A stretch of DNA of 64,000 nt from Janthinobacterium sp. 344 (lineage in GTDB: Bacteria; Pseudomonadota; Gammaproteobacteria; Burkholderiales; Burkholderiaceae_D), in NCBI RefSeq assembly GCF_900112025.1, contig NZ_FOKL01000001.1, positions 546,762-610,761 on the forward strand. Reading direction: 5' to 3'. Shown piece by piece: positions 22,765 to 31,883 of this stretch. Below the pieces are notes generated by a model. The model searched no databases, was not told the origin of the DNA, and saw only the letters and a list, made by a program, of their open reading frames with translations. Within the stretch, counting starts at the first letter, position 1. The number at the start of each line of letters is the position of its first letter. Made by a program: the position numbers and the translations under genes.

Positions 22765-23736
22765 TCACGCGTTTACATCGTCCATGTAGGCGCGGATGAT
22801 GGCGGCGACATCCGCATCGGCCGTCAATCCCAGCGCTTCGGCGCGGGCCGTGTCCCACGCGCCGGGCCAGCTCTTGACGATGCGCTCGATGGCGGGGTCA
22901 GGGGCGTAGCTGATGCGGGCCGTCACTTCGCTGCCGGCCACCTGCTCCAGCGCGGCGATCATCTCGCCCACGCTGACGCTCAAGCCAGGCAAGTTCACGG
23001 TGCGGCTGGCGCCAAACGCCGCGCCCGCCAGTTCATGGCCGGCGATCAGCGAGGCGATGGCGCCGCGCGGCGACAGCAGCCACAATCGCAAATCGGTGGA
23101 CACGGGGCAGACGGCCGCCTCGCCGTTCAGCGGTTCGCGGATGATGCCGCTGGCGAAGGACGATGCCGCCTTGTTCGGTTTACCGGGACGCACGCTGATG
23201 GTCGGCAGGCGCAGGACGCGGCCATCGACAAAACCGCGGCGGCTGTAATCGTTGAGCAGCAATTCGCCGATGGCCTTTTGCGCCCCGTACGACGATTGCG
23301 GGTTCAGCGCGGTGGTGTCCTGCACCACGTCGGGCAACTGGCCGCCGTAGACGGCGACCGAGCTGGTAAACACCACTTTCGGCTTGTGCCCCAGTTCGCG
23401 GCAGATATCGAGCAGCAAACGCGAGGCATCGAGGTTGATGCGCATGCCCAGCTCGAAATCGGCTTCCGCCTGGCCGCTGACGATGGCGGCCAGATGGAAG
23501 ATCGAGCTTGTGCGCGCATCGATGGTGGCGCGCATCAGGGCCCCGTCGGCGATGTCGCCCGTGACCACCGTCACGCGCGCGTCGTTGAAGTCATGCGCGG
23601 CCACCACGTCGACCAGCACCAGCTCGCTGATGGTCTGCAACTGGCCGTGGCTGTCCGTCAGCCGGCCCTGCGCCAGCAACTGGCGCGCCAGGCGCTGTCC
23701 CAGGAAACCGGCGCCGCCGGTGATCAGTACTTTCAT
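22765..23736 (-). CDS. denD: D-erythronate dehydrogenase
   Basis: A 323-residue short-chain/extended-SDR oxidoreductase. The NAD site is [16 protein letters not shown] at the N-terminus. [10 protein letters not shown] and the catalytic YGAQK (Tyr-x-x-x-Lys, about 155-159) follow. In DenD proteins this fold oxidises D-erythronate at C2 to 2-oxo-tetronate. I start at ATG 23736, which overlaps the otnI stop (ATGA) and has a well-spaced AAGGAG; an ATG two codons upstream is too close to that site. It is the last gene of the tetronate operon, and its identity is well supported by the four catabolic neighbours. Confidence 0.9.
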   Translation of the reverse strand: MKVLITGGAGFLGQRLARQLLAQGRLTDSHGQLQTISELVLVDVVAAHDFNDARVTVVTGDIADGALMRATIDARTSSIFHLAAIVSGQAEADFELGMRINLDASRLLLDICRELGHKPKVVFTSSVAVYGGQLPDVVQDTTALNPQSSYGAQKAIGELLLNDYSRRGFVDGRVLRLPTISVRPGKPNKAASSFASGIIREPLNGEAAVCPVSTDLRLWLLSPRGAIASLIAGHELAGAAFGASRTVNLPGLSVSVGEMIAALEQVAGSEVTARISYAPDPAIERIVKSWPGAWDTARAEALGLTADADVAAIIRAYMDDVNA

Positions 23737-24530
23737 TTCCATTCTCCTTGCTTGGTGTTGTATGCGGCGAGCCAGCCGAGGCCATCCTCGGTGCGCCCGC
23801 GCGGACGGTATTCGCAGCCGATCCAGCCCGCGTAGCCCAGTTCATCCAGCAGGGCGTACAGGTACGGGTAATTGACTTCGCCATCGTCCGGCTCATTGCG
23901 CGCCGGGACGCTGGCGATCTGCACGTGGCCGATGCCGTCGAAGTTGTTCCTGAACGTCATGGCGATATCGCCCTCGACGATCTGCGTGTGATAAAAATCC
24001 ATCTGCACCTTGACGTTGGGCGCGCCCGATTCCAGGCGCAGCGCATGGCCCTGCGCCTGCGTGACGAGGAAGTAGCCGGGCATGTCGCGCCCGTTGATGG
24101 GTTCGATCAAGAGGTCGATGCCATGCTCGCCCACGGCTTGCGCGGCGTACCGCAGGTTCGCCAGGTAGGTGGCGCGGTGCAGATTGACGTCGGCACCCAC
24201 GGGCAGCAGCCCGGCCATCATGTGCACGCGCGGGGTGCCCAGCGCCAGCGCATACTCGATGGCGCGCGCCACGCCGGCACGAAATTCCGCTTCGCGGCCC
24301 GGCAAGGAGGCAAGGCCCCGCTCGCCGGCAGCCCAGTCGCCCGGCGGCAGGTTGAACAGCACATTCGTCAAACCGTTCTCGCGCAGCCAGCCCGCCACTT
24401 CCTGCGGCGGGTAGTCATACGGGAAAAGAAATTCGACGCCCTGGAAGCCCGCTTGCGCGGCGGCGGCAAAGCGCTGCGGGAAAGGCACTTCGTTGAACAT
24501 CATGGTCAGATTGGCGGCAAAGCGGGGCAT
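23733..24530 (-). CDS. otnI: 2-oxo-tetronate isomerase
   Basis: A 265-residue TIM-barrel isomerase related to hydroxypyruvate isomerase. N-terminal [21 protein letters not shown] is the family signature. [16 protein letters not shown] carries the metal-binding Glu, [13 protein letters not shown] the Asp/His pair, and IGCEYRP the last Glu. It converts 2-oxo-tetronate to 3-oxo-tetronate, the substrate for the kinase OtnK. It sits between otnC and denD, with a 4-base overlap onto denD. Confidence 0.92.
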   Translation of the reverse strand: MPRFAANLTMMFNEVPFPQRFAAAAQAGFQGVEFLFPYDYPPQEVAGWLRENGLTNVLFNLPPGDWAAGERGLASLPGREAEFRAGVARAIEYALALGTPRVHMMAGLLPVGADVNLHRATYLANLRYAAQAVGEHGIDLLIEPINGRDMPGYFLVTQAQGHALRLESGAPNVKVQMDFYHTQIVEGDIAMTFRNNFDGIGHVQIASVPARNEPDDGEVNYPYLYALLDELGYAGWIGCEYRPRGRTEDGLGWLAAYNTKQGEWK

Positions 24531-24548
24531 GCATGTCTCCTGGGTTTC

Positions 24549-25214
24549 TTAGATATCGAGTTTGAAGGTGTGTTTCAGGTCGGCGATCTGCGCCGCGTCG
24601 AGCGGGCGCGTGGGCACGCCGCGCAGCAGCAGGAACAGCTTGGCCGTCTCTTCCAGTTCCTCGGCCGCGTACACGGCCGCTTCCAGGTTCGATCCCGACA
24701 CGACGGGGCCGTGATTGGCCAGCAGCACGGCCGAATGCCTGCGCGCCATGGCGCTGATCGCGCCGGCCAGCGCCGGGTCGCCAGGACGGTGGTAGGGCAG
24801 CAGCGGCAAACGCCCCACCTTCATCACAAAGTACGGCGTCAGCGGCGGAATGCAGTCGTCGTGGTTCAAGCCGCACATGCACGACACGGCCGCCGCATGC
24901 GTCGAGTGCAGGTGCACGATGGCGCCCGCGCTGCTTCGCTCTTCGTACATGGCGCGGTGCAGGAATGCCTCCTTGGACGGCGGCGCGCCGCTGAGCAGCT
25001 TGCCATCCCAATCGAGCTTCGACAGCTGCGCGGGATCGAGCCGCCCCAGGCTGGCGTTCGTCGGCGTCAGCAGCCAGCCATCGGACAGGCGCACGCTCAG
25101 GTTGCCGCTGCTGCCGGCCGTGAGTCCCCGCTCGAACAGCGACTTGCCGAAGTCGACGATCTGTTCGCGCTGGCGCATCTCTTCTGGCGACGTGTGAATC
25201 GCAGGGGCGCTCAT
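24549..25214 (-). CDS. otnC: 3-oxo-tetronate 4-phosphate decarboxylase (class II aldolase)
   Basis: A 221-residue class II aldolase/adducin-fold enzyme. TAGSSGNLSVRLSDGWLLTPT is the substrate/phosphate loop near the N-terminus. IVHLHSTHAAAVSC gives two zinc-binding histidines (H-x-H), and LLANHGPVVSG supplies the third. In the tetronate pathway OtnC decarboxylates 3-oxo-tetronate 4-phosphate to dihydroxyacetone phosphate. The ATG at 25214 overlaps the otnK stop (ATGA). The gap to otnI is 18 bases. Confidence 0.92.
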   Translation of the reverse strand: MSAPAIHTSPEEMRQREQIVDFGKSLFERGLTAGSSGNLSVRLSDGWLLTPTNASLGRLDPAQLSKLDWDGKLLSGAPPSKEAFLHRAMYEERSSAGAIVHLHSTHAAAVSCMCGLNHDDCIPPLTPYFVMKVGRLPLLPYHRPGDPALAGAISAMARRHSAVLLANHGPVVSGSNLEAAVYAAEELEETAKLFLLLRGVPTRPLDAAQIADLKHTFKLDI

Positions 25215-26512
25215 GCCAGCACCTGCCATGCCTTGCTGAAGAAGTCCACGCTGCCGAAATTGCCGGACTTGAGCGCCAGCACCAAAGGCGCCCTGCCATC
25301 GTCGCCCGGCGCGGCCAAGGCTTGCGTCCACGGCACGCCGGGGTCGATCTCGGGGCCGATGCGCAAGCCCGCCACGCCCAGCGCTTTGACGACGGCACCC
25401 GAGGTCTCGCCGCCGGCGACGATCAGCTGGCCCACGCCCAGGCGCACGAGGCCCTGGGCGATGGCGGCCAGGGTTTCCTCGACCAGCGCGCCGGCCCGTT
25501 CCACGCCCAGCTGCGCCTGCACGGCGCGCACGGCGTCCGGCGTGGCCGTCGCATAGATCAGCACCGGCCCTTGCGGCAGGTGCTCAGCCGCCCATGCCAG
25601 CGCCTGGCCGACTACCGCATCGACCACCTCGCCGCCGGCCGCCAGCTGCAAGGGATCGACGTGGAATGCTGGCGCGCTCTCGCGCAGGTGCGCCACCTGC
25701 TGCTGCGTGGCCACGGAGCAGCTGCCCGAGATCACGGCGCGCAATCCGGATGCAGGCGGCAAACGCCCTGCCTGTCCGGCATGCGAGGGCGACAACTGGC
25801 CCCGCTGGCGGAAATTCTGCGGCAGTCCCAGCGCGATGCCGGAGCCGCCCGTGATCAGTTTCAAGTCCGCACAGGCGGCGCCGATGGCTTCGAGGTCGCG
25901 GTTCGACACGGCATCGACGATGGCGAAATGGCAGCCCTGGCCGCGCAAGTCCGTGAAGCGCTGGGCGATGGCGGCCGCGCCCTTCTCCACCACGCTGTAA
26001 TCGGCCAGCCCCACCCTGGCCTGCACCTGCTGCTGCAGCACGCGCACCAGGTTCGAATCCGTCATCGGCGTCAGGGGATGCTCGCGCATGCCCGACTCGG
26101 CCAGCGGCACGTCGCCGACGAACAGGTTGCCCTTGTAGATGGTGCGCCCGTTGGCGGGAAACGCCGGGCAGGCGATCGTGAAGTCCGTGTCCAGCGCCTG
26201 CATCAGCGCCTCTGCCACGGGACCGATATTGCCGCGCGGCGTGGAGTCGAAGGTGGAGCAGTACTTGAAGTAGAACTGGCGGCATCCGGCCTGCTGCAGC
26301 CAGCGCAAGGCCGCCAGCGATTCGGCCACCGCGTCTTGCGGCGCGGTCGTGCGCGACTTGAGCGCGATGACGACGGCATCGACGTCGGCTGGCGGTGGCC
26401 CTTGCGGCACGCCGATCAGCTGCACCGTGCGCATGCCGGCCTTGACCAGCATGCCGGCCAGGTCGGTGCCACCCGTGAAGTCATCGGCGATACATCCCAG
26501 TAGTACGGTCAT
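25211..26512 (-). CDS. otnK: 3-oxo-tetronate kinase (DUF1537 family)
   Basis: A 433-residue DUF1537 sugar-acid kinase. The N-terminal domain begins LLGCIADDFTGGTDLAG, the family's ADDxTG motif. FYFKYCSTFDSTPRGNIG is the substrate loop, and the C-terminal domain has VISGSCSVATQQQV and the nucleotide site LIVAGGETSGAVVKALG. It phosphorylates 3-oxo-tetronate at O4. It follows ltnD by 21 bases and couples to otnC. Length matches the family. Confidence 0.93.
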   Translation of the reverse strand: MTVLLGCIADDFTGGTDLAGMLVKAGMRTVQLIGVPQGPPPADVDAVVIALKSRTTAPQDAVAESLAALRWLQQAGCRQFYFKYCSTFDSTPRGNIGPVAEALMQALDTDFTIACPAFPANGRTIYKGNLFVGDVPLAESGMREHPLTPMTDSNLVRVLQQQVQARVGLADYSVVEKGAAAIAQRFTDLRGQGCHFAIVDAVSNRDLEAIGAACADLKLITGGSGIALGLPQNFRQRGQLSPSHAGQAGRLPPASGLRAVISGSCSVATQQQVAHLRESAPAFHVDPLQLAAGGEVVDAVVGQALAWAAEHLPQGPVLIYATATPDAVRAVQAQLGVERAGALVEETLAAIAQGLVRLGVGQLIVAGGETSGAVVKALGVAGLRIGPEIDPGVPWTQALAAPGDDGRAPLVLALKSGNFGSVDFFSKAWQVLA

Positions 26513-26533
26513 GATAATTCCTTTTTGATTCAG

Positions 26534-27433
26534 TTACGCTTTCGCCGGCAAGCTAATTCCCGGGAAAGTCTTGATGACGGCCGCATCGTCCTCGCCGCCA
26601 AAGCCTGCCGCCGACGCCTGCATGAACATCTGGTGCGCCGTGGCCGACAGGGGCAGGGGAAACACGCTTTTCTTCGCGTAATCGAGCACGATGCCCAGGT
26701 CTTTCACAAAAATGTTCACGGCTGATAGCGGCGTGTAGTCGCCCTTCAAGATGTGCGGCACCCTGTTCTGGAACATCCACGAACTGCCGGCGCTGTTTGA
26801 AATGACTTCGTACAGCGCGTCCGGGTCGCAGCCGGCGCGCAAGCCCAGCGCCATCGCTTCGGCGGCGGCGGCGATGTGCACGCCGGCCAGCAGCTGGTTG
26901 ATCATCTTGACCTTCGAGCCCTGCCCCGGCTGCTCTCCCAGGCGGTACAGCCGGGCGCAGATGGCGTCGAAGATGCCGGCGCAGGCGTCGAACGCGTCGG
27001 GCGCGCCGGCCGCCATGACGGACATCTCGCCGGCTTGCGCCTTGGCCGCGCCGCCGGAAATCGGCGCGTCGATGAAGCGCAGCCCCATGGCCGCCAGGCG
27101 CGCGCCCAGCGCTTCGGCAAATTCGGGCGCCACGGTGGCGCAGGCGATGATGACGCTGCCCGGCGCCAGGGCGCTGGCCGCGCCATGCTCGCCAAACAGC
27201 ACGGCTTCCGTCTGCTGCGCATTGACGACGACGATCAGCAGCGCCTGCACCTGCGCCGCCAGCGCGGCGGGCGACTGCGCCGCATGGGCGCCCTTGTCGG
27301 CCAGCGCTTGCACCGTCTCGGCGCGCACGTCGCAGGCATGCACTTCAAAGCCCGCGCGCAGCAGCGATTGCGCGATGCCCATGCCCATGGCGCCCAGGCC
27401 GATCACGCCCACTTTTTTCATTTCCACGTTCAT
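26534..27433 (-). CDS. ltnD: L-threonate dehydrogenase
   Basis: A 299-residue beta-hydroxyacid dehydrogenase. The Rossmann motif is VGVIGLGAMGMGIAQSL. The substrate-binding DAPISGGAAKAQAG (about 123-136) and the catalytic lysine in KVKMINQLLAGVH (about 173-185) define the family. In this operon it should oxidise L-threonate at C2 to 2-oxo-tetronate. The ATG at 27433 has GGAG six bases upstream. With denD present as well, the operon can take both threonate and erythronate into one pathway. Confidence 0.9.
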   Translation of the reverse strand: MNVEMKKVGVIGLGAMGMGIAQSLLRAGFEVHACDVRAETVQALADKGAHAAQSPAALAAQVQALLIVVVNAQQTEAVLFGEHGAASALAPGSVIIACATVAPEFAEALGARLAAMGLRFIDAPISGGAAKAQAGEMSVMAAGAPDAFDACAGIFDAICARLYRLGEQPGQGSKVKMINQLLAGVHIAAAAEAMALGLRAGCDPDALYEVISNSAGSSWMFQNRVPHILKGDYTPLSAVNIFVKDLGIVLDYAKKSVFPLPLSATAHQMFMQASAAGFGGEDDAAVIKTFPGISLPAKA

Positions 27434-27447
27434 CTGCTACTCCAGTC

Positions 27448-28776
27448 TTATTTGTTCACCAGCTTGGCCGGCACGCGCATGATGATGGCCGCGCCGATCA
27501 CCAGGATGGCCGCCAGCAGGTAGATGGCGATGTCGGTCGACTGCGTCAAATCCTTGATCGAACCGATCATGTAGGGCGCCGCGAAACCGGCCAGGTTGCC
27601 CACCGAGTTGATGGCGGCGATGCCGGCGGCGGCCGAGACGCCACCCAGGAAAGCCGTCGGCAAGCTCCAGAACATGGGCGAGGCGGCCAGGATGCCGCCG
27701 GCGGCGATCGTCAGGAAGAAGATGGCCCATCCGGTATTGTGGGCACCGGCCAGCGCGCTGCAGACGATGGCGGCCGCGCCGATCACCAGCGGGATGGCCA
27801 TGTGCCAGCGGCGCTCGCGGTATTTGTCCGAGCTGCGGCCCAGCAAAATCATCGCGGCCACGGCGAACGAATACGGAATCGCCGTGAACAGGCCGATATT
27901 GAGCACGCCCGTCACGCCGGCCGCCTTGATCAGGCTGGGCAGCCAGAAGGTCAGCGAATACTGCCCCATCACGCAGCAGAAGTAGATCAGGGCCATGACC
28001 CAGATGCGCGGATCGGCGAACATGGCGCGGATCGACGGATGCGAGACCTTGCCCTTCGCTTCCGTATCGATGCGCTGTTCGAGCAGGCACTTTTCTTCCT
28101 CCGTCAGCCACTTCGCGGCGCGGATGCTGTTATCGAGGTACAGCAGCACGGCCACGCCCATGATCACGGCGGGCACCGCTTCGAGCACGAACATCCACTG
28201 CCAGCCCGCGTAGCCATGCACGCCGGCGAAGGTTTCCATGATCCAGCCCGACAGCGGGCCGCCGATCAGGCCCGCCACGGGAATGGCGGCCATGAAGGTG
28301 CAGACCATGCGCGCGCGGCGCTCGGACGGATACCAGTAGGTCAGATACAGAATGATGCCGGGGAAAAAGCCCGCTTCGGCCACGCCGAGCAGGAAGCGCA
28401 TGATGTAGAACATGGTCGGCGTGGTGACGAACATGAAGGCGCCCGAGATGATGGCCCAGGTGATCATGATGCGGGCGATCCACACGCGCGCGCCGATCTT
28501 GTGCAGCATCACGTTGCTGGGCACTTCGAACAGGAAGTAGCCGAGGAAGAACACGCCGGCGCCCAGGCCGTACACGGTTTCGGAAAACTGCAGGTCGGCC
28601 AGCATTTGCAGCTTGGCGAACCCCACATTGACGCGGTCGAGGTAAGCGACGATGTAGCACAGCATGAGGAAGGGGATGATGCGCCAGGTCACCTTGCGGT
28701 AAACGGCATCGTCGATGATTTTCTGGCTGGCGGCGGCGCCCGCCGGCTGGCCCGGCATTGTTTGTGACACTTGCAT
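27448..28776 (-). CDS. MFS transporter (anion:cation symporter type), likely tetronate uptake
   Basis: A 442-residue twelve-helix major facilitator protein of the ACS type used for sugar acids and dicarboxylates. The N-terminal segment WRIIPFLMLCYIVAYLDRVNVGFAKLQM is the ACS hallmark; a motif-A-like loop and a central cytoplasmic loop (LTEEEKCLLEQRID) follow. The ATG at 28776 has AGGAG six bases upstream. It is the first gene of the tetronate operon behind a near-consensus promoter, so L-threonate or D-erythronate is the likely cargo. That assignment is by context. Confidence 0.88.
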   Translation of the reverse strand: MQVSQTMPGQPAGAAASQKIIDDAVYRKVTWRIIPFLMLCYIVAYLDRVNVGFAKLQMLADLQFSETVYGLGAGVFFLGYFLFEVPSNVMLHKIGARVWIARIMITWAIISGAFMFVTTPTMFYIMRFLLGVAEAGFFPGIILYLTYWYPSERRARMVCTFMAAIPVAGLIGGPLSGWIMETFAGVHGYAGWQWMFVLEAVPAVIMGVAVLLYLDNSIRAAKWLTEEEKCLLEQRIDTEAKGKVSHPSIRAMFADPRIWVMALIYFCCVMGQYSLTFWLPSLIKAAGVTGVLNIGLFTAIPYSFAVAAMILLGRSSDKYRERRWHMAIPLVIGAAAIVCSALAGAHNTGWAIFFLTIAAGGILAASPMFWSLPTAFLGGVSAAAGIAAINSVGNLAGFAAPYMIGSIKDLTQSTDIAIYLLAAILVIGAAIIMRVPAKLVNK

Positions 28777-28824
28777 GCTTGTCTCCTGATCGCTGGGGGA
28801 TCGACCGTGCCGGGTTTTTATGGT

Positions 28825-28837
28825 CCACCGGAGGTGG
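28825..28837. repeat. inverted repeat CCACC-GGA-GGTGG, candidate operator
   Basis: Perfect 5-base arms with a 3-base centre, 32 bases downstream of the minus-strand -10 and 49 bases before the transporter ATG. The position suits repression by the divergent GntR regulator, whose family often binds short palindromes. Confidence 0.35.
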
Positions 28838-28868
28838 CTGGCAACTTGTCTAAAATTTGTATGGATGT

Positions 28869-28897
28869 ATATTATGTGTGTGTTTTATGTGTGTCAA
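28869..28897 (-). promoter_or_regulatory. strong sigma-70 promoter of the tetronate operon
   Basis: Minus strand reads a perfect TTGACA (28892-28897), 17-base spacer, TAATAT (28869-28874). A TATAAT at 28911-28916 on the plus strand is a likely -10 for the divergent regulator gene, so both promoters lie back to back in a short AT-rich stretch. Confidence 0.8.
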
Positions 28898-28966
28898 GCT
28901 GTATATTCCCTATAATGGCAAGCAGGCAATCCCCCTTTGAATACCGTTAGCGCAAGGATGCACCCG

Positions 28967-29779
28967 ATGGACCGCAGTTTCAGCTTCACCCTCCCCGCGC
29001 CGGAGCCCGCCGCGGGCAGCTTCACCACCGGCACCCTGGGCGCGCGGGTGGCGGCCCGCCTGCGCCAACAGCTCCACCACGATGGCCTGGCCGGCGGCAC
29101 GCGCCTGCCGTCGGAGCAGGCGATGGCCGAGCATTTTGGCGTCAGCCGCACGGTGCTGCGCGAAGCCATCGCCCTGTTGCAGGCGGAAGGCATCCTCGTC
29201 ACGCGCAAGGGCAGCGGCACCTTCGTCTGCGCGCAGGATGGCGCGAAGACGGGCGAACGGGGCGACGCGCTGACGGAGCAATCGGTGCAATCGCTGCTGA
29301 ACCTGATCGAAGTACGGCAAGGGCTGGAGGCGGAAATCGCCGCGCTGGCCGCCGTGCGGCGCACGCCGGGCCAGCTGGCCGACATCGAACACGCGCTGCG
29401 GCGCATCGAGGAAGCGGTGGCGGCCGGCGTCGATGGCGTCGAGGAAGACGTGCGCCTGCACCTGTGCATCGCCGAGGCGACGGGCAATCCCTACTGGCCG
29501 AAATTCGTCGCCATGTTCGCCGACCCGATCCGCTCGGCCGTCAAGGTGACGCGCGCGAACGAAGCGCGGCGCACGGATTTTTCCATCGAGGTGCGGCGCG
29601 AACATGAAAAGATCGTGCAAGCGATTGCCGCCGGCGACCCGCAGCTGGCGCGCCAGGCCGCCATGGAACACATGCAGCACGCGGCGGAACGGGTGCGCCT
29701 GGCCGACCGCGAATTCTGGCGCGGCGACGGCGGCGCGCTGGCGCGCACCCTGGGACGCGATCCCATCATGCAAAAATAA
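28967..29779 (+). CDS. GntR/FadR family regulator of the tetronate operon
   Basis: A 270-residue FCD-type GntR regulator. The winged HTH (about 18-85) contains GGTRLPSEQAMAEHFGVSRTVLREAIALLQAEGIL and the wing RKGSGTFV. The FCD domain follows with VEEDVRLHLCIAEATGNPYW and RREHEKIVQAI, giving the usual Asp and His metal-ligand positions. I start at ATG 28967, eight bases after AAGGA; ATG 28958 or TTG 28937 would add a short leader. It diverges from the operon it probably represses, with a sugar acid as likely inducer. Confidence 0.88.
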   Translation: MDRSFSFTLPAPEPAAGSFTTGTLGARVAARLRQQLHHDGLAGGTRLPSEQAMAEHFGVSRTVLREAIALLQAEGILVTRKGSGTFVCAQDGAKTGERGDALTEQSVQSLLNLIEVRQGLEAEIAALAAVRRTPGQLADIEHALRRIEEAVAAGVDGVEEDVRLHLCIAEATGNPYWPKFVAMFADPIRSAVKVTRANEARRTDFSIEVRREHEKIVQAIAAGDPQLARQAAMEHMQHAAERVRLADREFWRGDGGALARTLGRDPIMQK

Positions 29780-29836
29780 GCGCCTTGCCGGCAGCAGCTG
29801 CGCGCCGCAGGCAAGGCGGCCATCCGCCTGCCGCGC

Positions 29837-30760
29837 CTATCCCCTCACGCCCGGCCGCCGCTGCTTCTCCATATTCGCGATCAGCATGTCGAACAGCGTG
29901 CGCGACGCCGGCGGCATCGCGTGCCGGTGCTTGCTGATCAGGCCCAGCGTCCGCTTGACTGCGGGATTGACGAGCGGCACGCCGACCACCGTGTTCTGCT
30001 GCTCCGGCAGGATGGACAGCCCTGGCACCGCCGCCACGCCCAGCCCCGACGCCACCAGCGCCAGTATGCCTGACACATGGTTGATCTCGCACGAGATCCA
30101 CGGATGCTTTTCCACGCCGGACAGCGCGGCGTCGAGCACGCTGCGGTTGCCGCTCGACTTGGCCACCGAAATATAGCGTTCGTCGACGGTTTCCTTCCAG
30201 CTCAGCTTCTTGCGCCTGGCCAGCGGATGATCGTGGCGCATCGCCAGCACGTAGCTTTCGACATAGATGGGCTGGAAATGGATCTCGGGATTTTCCGCCC
30301 CCGTAAAGCTGATGCCGAAATCCGCCTCGCCGGCCAGCACGAGGTTAAGCACGTCCTGCGCGCTTTCATCATGCACGCGCACGCGGATCTTCGGGAACTG
30401 CGCGCTGAAGCGCTTGAGCACATCGGGCAGGAAGTGCCAGACGGCCGACGGGACGCAGGCGAACGTCACCGTCCCGGTGCGGTGCGCGGCCAGGTCGGCC
30501 ACGCCCAGCACGGCATCTTCCAGCCCGTTGAGCGCATCGCGCACGTTCACGAGGAATGCCTGCCCCACATTGGTCAGCTGCACGCGCCGCGTGGTGCGCG
30601 CGAACAGCTTGACGCCCAGGGCATCCTCCAGCTTGTCGATGCGGCGGCTCAGCGCAGGCTGCGACAGGAACAGATCGGCCGCCGCCTGGCGAAAGCTGTT
30701 GCGCTCCGCCACGGCCACAAAGGCCTGCAAATCATGTAAGTCGTAATTGATGCGTGACAT
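29837..30760 (-). CDS. LysR family transcriptional regulator
   Basis: A 307-residue LysR regulator. The N-terminal HTH (about 8-66) reads DLQAFVAVAERNSFRQAAADLFLSQPALSRRIDKLE. The effector domain (about 95-300) has the periplasmic-binding fold with FACVPSAVWHFLPDVLKRF and a second lobe SGLGVAAVPGLSI. It is divergent from the ModA-like binding protein and symporter genes across an AT-rich gap and is their probable regulator, as with TcuR-type activators of tricarboxylate uptake genes. The effector is unknown; a carboxylate is likely by context. Confidence 0.9.
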   Translation of the reverse strand: MSRINYDLHDLQAFVAVAERNSFRQAAADLFLSQPALSRRIDKLEDALGVKLFARTTRRVQLTNVGQAFLVNVRDALNGLEDAVLGVADLAAHRTGTVTFACVPSAVWHFLPDVLKRFSAQFPKIRVRVHDESAQDVLNLVLAGEADFGISFTGAENPEIHFQPIYVESYVLAMRHDHPLARRKKLSWKETVDERYISVAKSSGNRSVLDAALSGVEKHPWISCEINHVSGILALVASGLGVAAVPGLSILPEQQNTVVGVPLVNPAVKRTLGLISKHRHAMPPASRTLFDMLIANMEKQRRPGVRG

Positions 30761-30866
30761 GCATTAATCCTCGGAAAAATTGCAATTATCAAATTATGCC
30801 ATTTCAACGATGATGGGATCTTCATGCTGAGCCTCGCCAAGAAGGCATCACCCCACAGGAGACACC

Positions 30867-31013
30867 ATGCGACCTCGTTGTACGTGCGCGCTGTTGCGGG
30901 CGCCAGGCGGCAGCACGCCCGCCATGCGCCGCGGCATCGACCGCGCCAGCCGCCACCTTCCCCCGACAAACCGCGCTCACTGCGCGCCAGCGATCGTCAT
31001 GGCGCCCGCTTGA
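30867..31013 (+). CDS. possible 48-codon small ORF with good ribosome site
   Basis: ATG 30867 has AGGAG (30857-30861) five bases upstream and reads 48 codons to a TGA. The peptide is rich in Arg, Pro, Ala and Cys (starts MRPRCTCALLRAPGG) and looks unlike a folded protein. It lies in the leader of the ModA-like gene. It may be a leader peptide, a decayed gene start, or chance. Confidence 0.3.
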   Translation: MRPRCTCALLRAPGGSTPAMRRGIDRASRHLPPTNRAHCAPAIVMAPA

Positions 31014-31056
31014 CGCCGGGCCGCACGCAAAAAAATTAACGATAGGAGTCACCATC

Positions 31057-31848
31057 ATGCTTCACCCTGCTCTGCCGCGAAAATCGCGGCCCCTTCTTGC
31101 GGCGCTGCTCCTGCTTGCCGCCGGCACGGCGCATGCCGCCGAGATCCACGTGGTCAGCTCGGGCGGCTTCGCCCAGGCCTACAGGAATCTGGCGCCCGCC
31201 TACGAGCGCGCCAGCGGCGACAGGCTGCTGTCCGCATGGGGGCCGTCGATGGGCAGCACCAGCAATGCGATCCCGGCGCGCCTGGCGCGCGGCGAGCAGG
31301 TCGACGTCGTCATCATGGTCGGCGACGCGCTCGACAAGCTGATGCAGGAAGGCCGCCTGGTCCCCGGCAGCAAGGTGGTGCTGGCGCAGTCGCCGATCGC
31401 CTGCGCCGTGCGGCACGGCGCGGCGAAGCCGGACATCAGCACCATCGATGGCTTGCGCAGCGCCTTCCTGCAAGCGCAAACAGTGGCTTATTCCGACAGC
31501 GCCAGCGGCGAATACATCGAGCGGCAGATGCAGGGCAAGGCCGCGAAAATTCCCGCCACCCCGGTCGGTGAAATCATCGCCCGCGGCCAGGCCGATTTCG
31601 GCTGCCAGCAGCGCAGCGAGCTGATGCCGGTCGAAGGCATCGACATCGTCGGCCTGCTGCCGGCGCAGGTGCAGCAGCTGACGGAGTTTTCAGCGGCGCT
31701 GGTGCGCGATACCCGGCAGCCGGACGCCGCACGCGCCTTGCTGCGCTTCCTCGCCGCTCCCGCCAGCGCCGCCGCGATCGCGGCCACCGGCCTGCAGCCG
31801 GCATCGGCGCTGCCGCCGGCGCCAAAGCCGATGCCAAGCGCGCACTAA
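31057..31848 (+). CDS. ModA-like periplasmic substrate-binding protein
   Basis: A 263-residue secreted type II periplasmic binding protein. The signal peptide is RPLLAALLLLAAGTAHA, then EIHVVSSGGFAQAYRNLAPAYERASG, the usual first strand/helix of the molybdate-binding-like fold, and later SASGEYIERQM and the hinge. It resembles ModA homologues annotated simply as substrate-binding proteins. No ABC permease or ATPase is nearby; the next gene is an MHS symporter, so molybdate import is doubtful. It may sense or deliver an organic anion. AGGAG sits upstream of the ATG. Probably regulated by the divergent LysR protein. Confidence 0.8.
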   Translation: MLHPALPRKSRPLLAALLLLAAGTAHAAEIHVVSSGGFAQAYRNLAPAYERASGDRLLSAWGPSMGSTSNAIPARLARGEQVDVVIMVGDALDKLMQEGRLVPGSKVVLAQSPIACAVRHGAAKPDISTIDGLRSAFLQAQTVAYSDSASGEYIERQMQGKAAKIPATPVGEIIARGQADFGCQQRSELMPVEGIDIVGLLPAQVQQLTEFSAALVRDTRQPDAARALLRFLAAPASAAAIAATGLQPASALPPAPKPMPSAH

Positions 31849-31883
31849 GCGACGTCACTCCATCTTTTCTCCAGAGGTAAACC

